This document shows, in pieces, positions 62,679-64,000 of a DNA stretch of 64,000 nucleotides (its first letter is position 1; every line of letters starts with the position of its first letter). The DNA is taken from assembly GCF_024347315.1 (NCBI RefSeq), contig NZ_AP025460.1, positions 2,170,001-2,234,000 of the forward strand, in the 5' to 3' direction. The notes beneath the pieces were generated by a model. It did not search any database and was not told where the DNA came from. It saw only the letters and a program-made list of their open reading frames with translations. Origin of the DNA: Vibrio atlanticus. GTDB lineage: Bacteria; Pseudomonadota; Gammaproteobacteria; Enterobacterales; Vibrionaceae. Both the position numbers and the translations under genes were made by a program.

Positions 62679-63756
62679 TGTTCGTCTCCTGAGACAATAC
62701 TTCCACTGTCATCCCATCTCGCAATCGCGATACGCCTGCAACAACGACATGCTGCCCCATTTCTAATCCTTTAATTATCTGCAATGTTTTCTGATTCGCT
62801 TTGCCTAATACGACTTGCTGTTTAGATACTGTATTGTCGCCATTAAGAATCCACACGTAAGAGTTTTGACGAGTTAACTCATCCCCATCGGCATTGAACA
62901 CAGCCTCAATAGGAATAAGTACACCGGCTTTTAATTTCAACCCGATATCACGCCCATTTGACGTGACCTCAACGGCCATACCGTCAAGAATCAAATCACC
63001 TTCTGGCATAGGCAAAGCAAGCGTGACGGTAAATGTACCTGTGTTTGGATCGGGTTCAGTCGTAAACTCTTTTATCCCCGCACTGTATTCATTCCCACTT
63101 GGAACTCTAACTACTGCCTCAATATTCGAGATAGTCGCTTCATTTGGTTGATTTACATAGATTTGGTCAGGCAATTGGATAACAACTTCAACATCCTCAA
63201 CACTGTGAATATTCACAATCTGTTGGCCAACCTGAATATTTTCGTATTGATCAACACTGACACGAGAGATAATTCCATCAACCGGTGCGCGAAGCTTAGT
63301 AAATGACAAACGCAGTTTTGCCAATTCTAACTCGGCATAAGCAATCTGGCGTTGAGCGGCAATTTCATCGAATTGCGACTTAGCCAATAAGCCTTTTTTC
63401 ACTAGCGGACTCGAACGTCGGTATTGACTGTTAATTACCGTGTAACGCGCTTGAGCATTGTCCACATCCAATTGATAATCGGTTGGGTCAAGCTCGGCAA
63501 TGATGTTCCCTTTGGAAACACGTTCACCTTCTTTCACATCAAGTTTAAAAATCTCACCAGCGACACGGAAACTTAGGTGCGCTTTCTCAGCTGCATTAGC
63601 CACTGCTGGAAAATAGAGTTTATCGTTAAAGTCTAAGACGGAGATTTCAATGGCTTTAACAAGAGGAAGCTTTTCGACTTCAGTGACACCTTTGTCTTTA
63701 CAGGCTGTCAACAACGCCAAACATGATAGGCCAATGGCTTTTGATATTGTCTTCAT
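62671..63756 (-). CDS. RND efflux periplasmic adaptor, lipoprotein
   Basis: This 361-residue membrane-fusion protein bridges the permease to an outer-membrane channel. It has a lipoprotein signal (LSCLALLTAC, lipidated Cys near residue 19), a biotinyl-lipoyl-like domain (GEIFKLDVKEGERVSKGNIIAELD), and an alpha-hairpin. The closing lipoyl half (LRAPVDGIISRVSVDQYENI) and beta-barrel domains follow. I choose the ATG at 63756, which has GGGGG upstream and starts the signal peptide, one base after the stop of the preceding adaptor gene. Confidence 0.92.
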   Translation of the reverse strand: MKTISKAIGLSCLALLTACKDKGVTEVEKLPLVKAIEISVLDFNDKLYFPAVANAAEKAHLSFRVAGEIFKLDVKEGERVSKGNIIAELDPTDYQLDVDNAQARYTVINSQYRRSSPLVKKGLLAKSQFDEIAAQRQIAYAELELAKLRLSFTKLRAPVDGIISRVSVDQYENIQVGQQIVNIHSVEDVEVVIQLPDQIYVNQPNEATISNIEAVVRVPSGNEYSAGIKEFTTEPDPNTGTFTVTLALPMPEGDLILDGMAVEVTSNGRDIGLKLKAGVLIPIEAVFNADGDELTRQNSYVWILNGDNTVSKQQVVLGKANQKTLQIIKGLEMGQHVVVAGVSRLRDGMTVEVLSQETNNE

Positions 63757-63757
63757 G

Positions 63758-64000
63758 TTAGAGCCCCCTTTCCTTGATCCACTCACGAACTTTGACGCCA
63801 GTTTCTAATCCATTAACGCCCGAGGTCACAACGCGATCTCCGTCGTTAAGACCCGAAATAATATGACGTTTTTCATCAATGACTATCGCGACTTCTTCGA
63901 CGATACCATCACTGTTTACGCGCCATACTGAGACATCATCTCCATTGGTCATCATTGCTGAGGTTGGAATTTTTGTCGCCGCTGCTTGTGAAGAAACAAG
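63758..64000 (-). CDS. RND efflux periplasmic adaptor, C-terminal part (runs off the window)
   Basis: This is a partial gene; only the last 80 codons are present and the frame stays open to the right edge. The visible part (KIPTSAMMTNGDDVSVWRVNSDG, then IISGLNDGDRVVTSGVNGLETGVKVRE) is the terminal membrane-proximal domain of an adaptor protein. Apparent ATGs at 63955 and 63952 are internal methionines, not starts. The operon order is adaptor, adaptor, permease. Confidence 0.85.
   Translation of the reverse strand, partial: LVSSQAAATKIPTSAMMTNGDDVSVWRVNSDGIVEEVAIVIDEKRHIISGLNDGDRVVTSGVNGLETGVKVREWIKERGL

Noticed and set aside
63758..63955. Small 65-residue gene at the right edge
   Set aside because: The frame continues without a stop to the window edge, and the residues are the C-terminal part of an efflux adaptor, so the ATG is internal.

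Overview
The window is a piece of Vibrio chromosome. The gene content and gene order of a gammaproteobacterium (gyrA-ubiG-nrdAB-yfaE, uvrY/varA-uvrC-pgsA-tRNA Gly/Cys/Leu, rluB-yciO-rnm-trp) are combined with Vibrio hallmarks: a complete norspermidine operon, a separate trpG with fused trpCF, and a ToxR/ToxS-like pair. Placement near the Splendidus clade is only an impression from the small dispersed repeats; no search was run.

Layout. 1-2.7 kb: periplasmic nitrite reductase nrfA, a periplasmic rhodanese and a CcmI/NrfG-type TPR protein. 2.8-11.1 kb: a 7-bp tandem repeat, gyrA, ubiG, and aerobic ribonucleotide reductase nrdA-nrdB-yfaE with DnaA and NrdR sites in its promoter region. 11.2-14.4 kb: a CinA-like protein, a DUF3943 envelope protein and a GcvR-like ACT protein. 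14.5-20.1 kb: the norspermidine operon (fused diaminobutyrate aminotransferase-decarboxylase, carboxynorspermidine dehydrogenase, carboxynorspermidine decarboxylase), with REP-like palindromes inside it and upstream. 20.1-27.6 kb: a 0.9-kb noncoding stretch, four tRNAs, pgsA, uvrC, varA/uvrY and polB. 27.7-33 kb: a degenerate nucleotidyltransferase, efpL (yeiP), a DUF440 protein, a TrmH-type methyltransferase, rluB, yciO and rnm. 33-40.3 kb: the trp operon with promoter, TrpR operator, five-Trp leader peptide and attenuator, then trpE-G-D-CF-B-A. 41.9-57.3 kb: slipin and NfeD, an SLC1-type symporter, RNA-modifying enzymes, a chemoreceptor, an NSS transporter, cardiolipin synthase and metC, interrupted by three insertion sequences. 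57.3-64 kb: the ToxR/ToxS-like pair, tag, and an RND efflux operon with two adaptor genes that runs off the right edge.

The most notable signal concerns the three insertion sequences: two copies of a Tn5/IS50-like element and one IS4-group element. Each has landed in the exact centre of the dyad of a rho-independent terminator lying between two convergent genes (trpA/slipin, gltP-like/methyltransferase, metC/toxS-like). In each case the target-site duplication is the apex of the hairpin. Both element types also carry their own terminator-like hairpin that should stop outside transcription before the transposase gene. This looks like insertion into structured, non-genic safe sites by two different IS4-family elements. 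The second most interesting item is the ToxR/ToxS-like pair, a candidate membrane-bound one-component signalling cassette.
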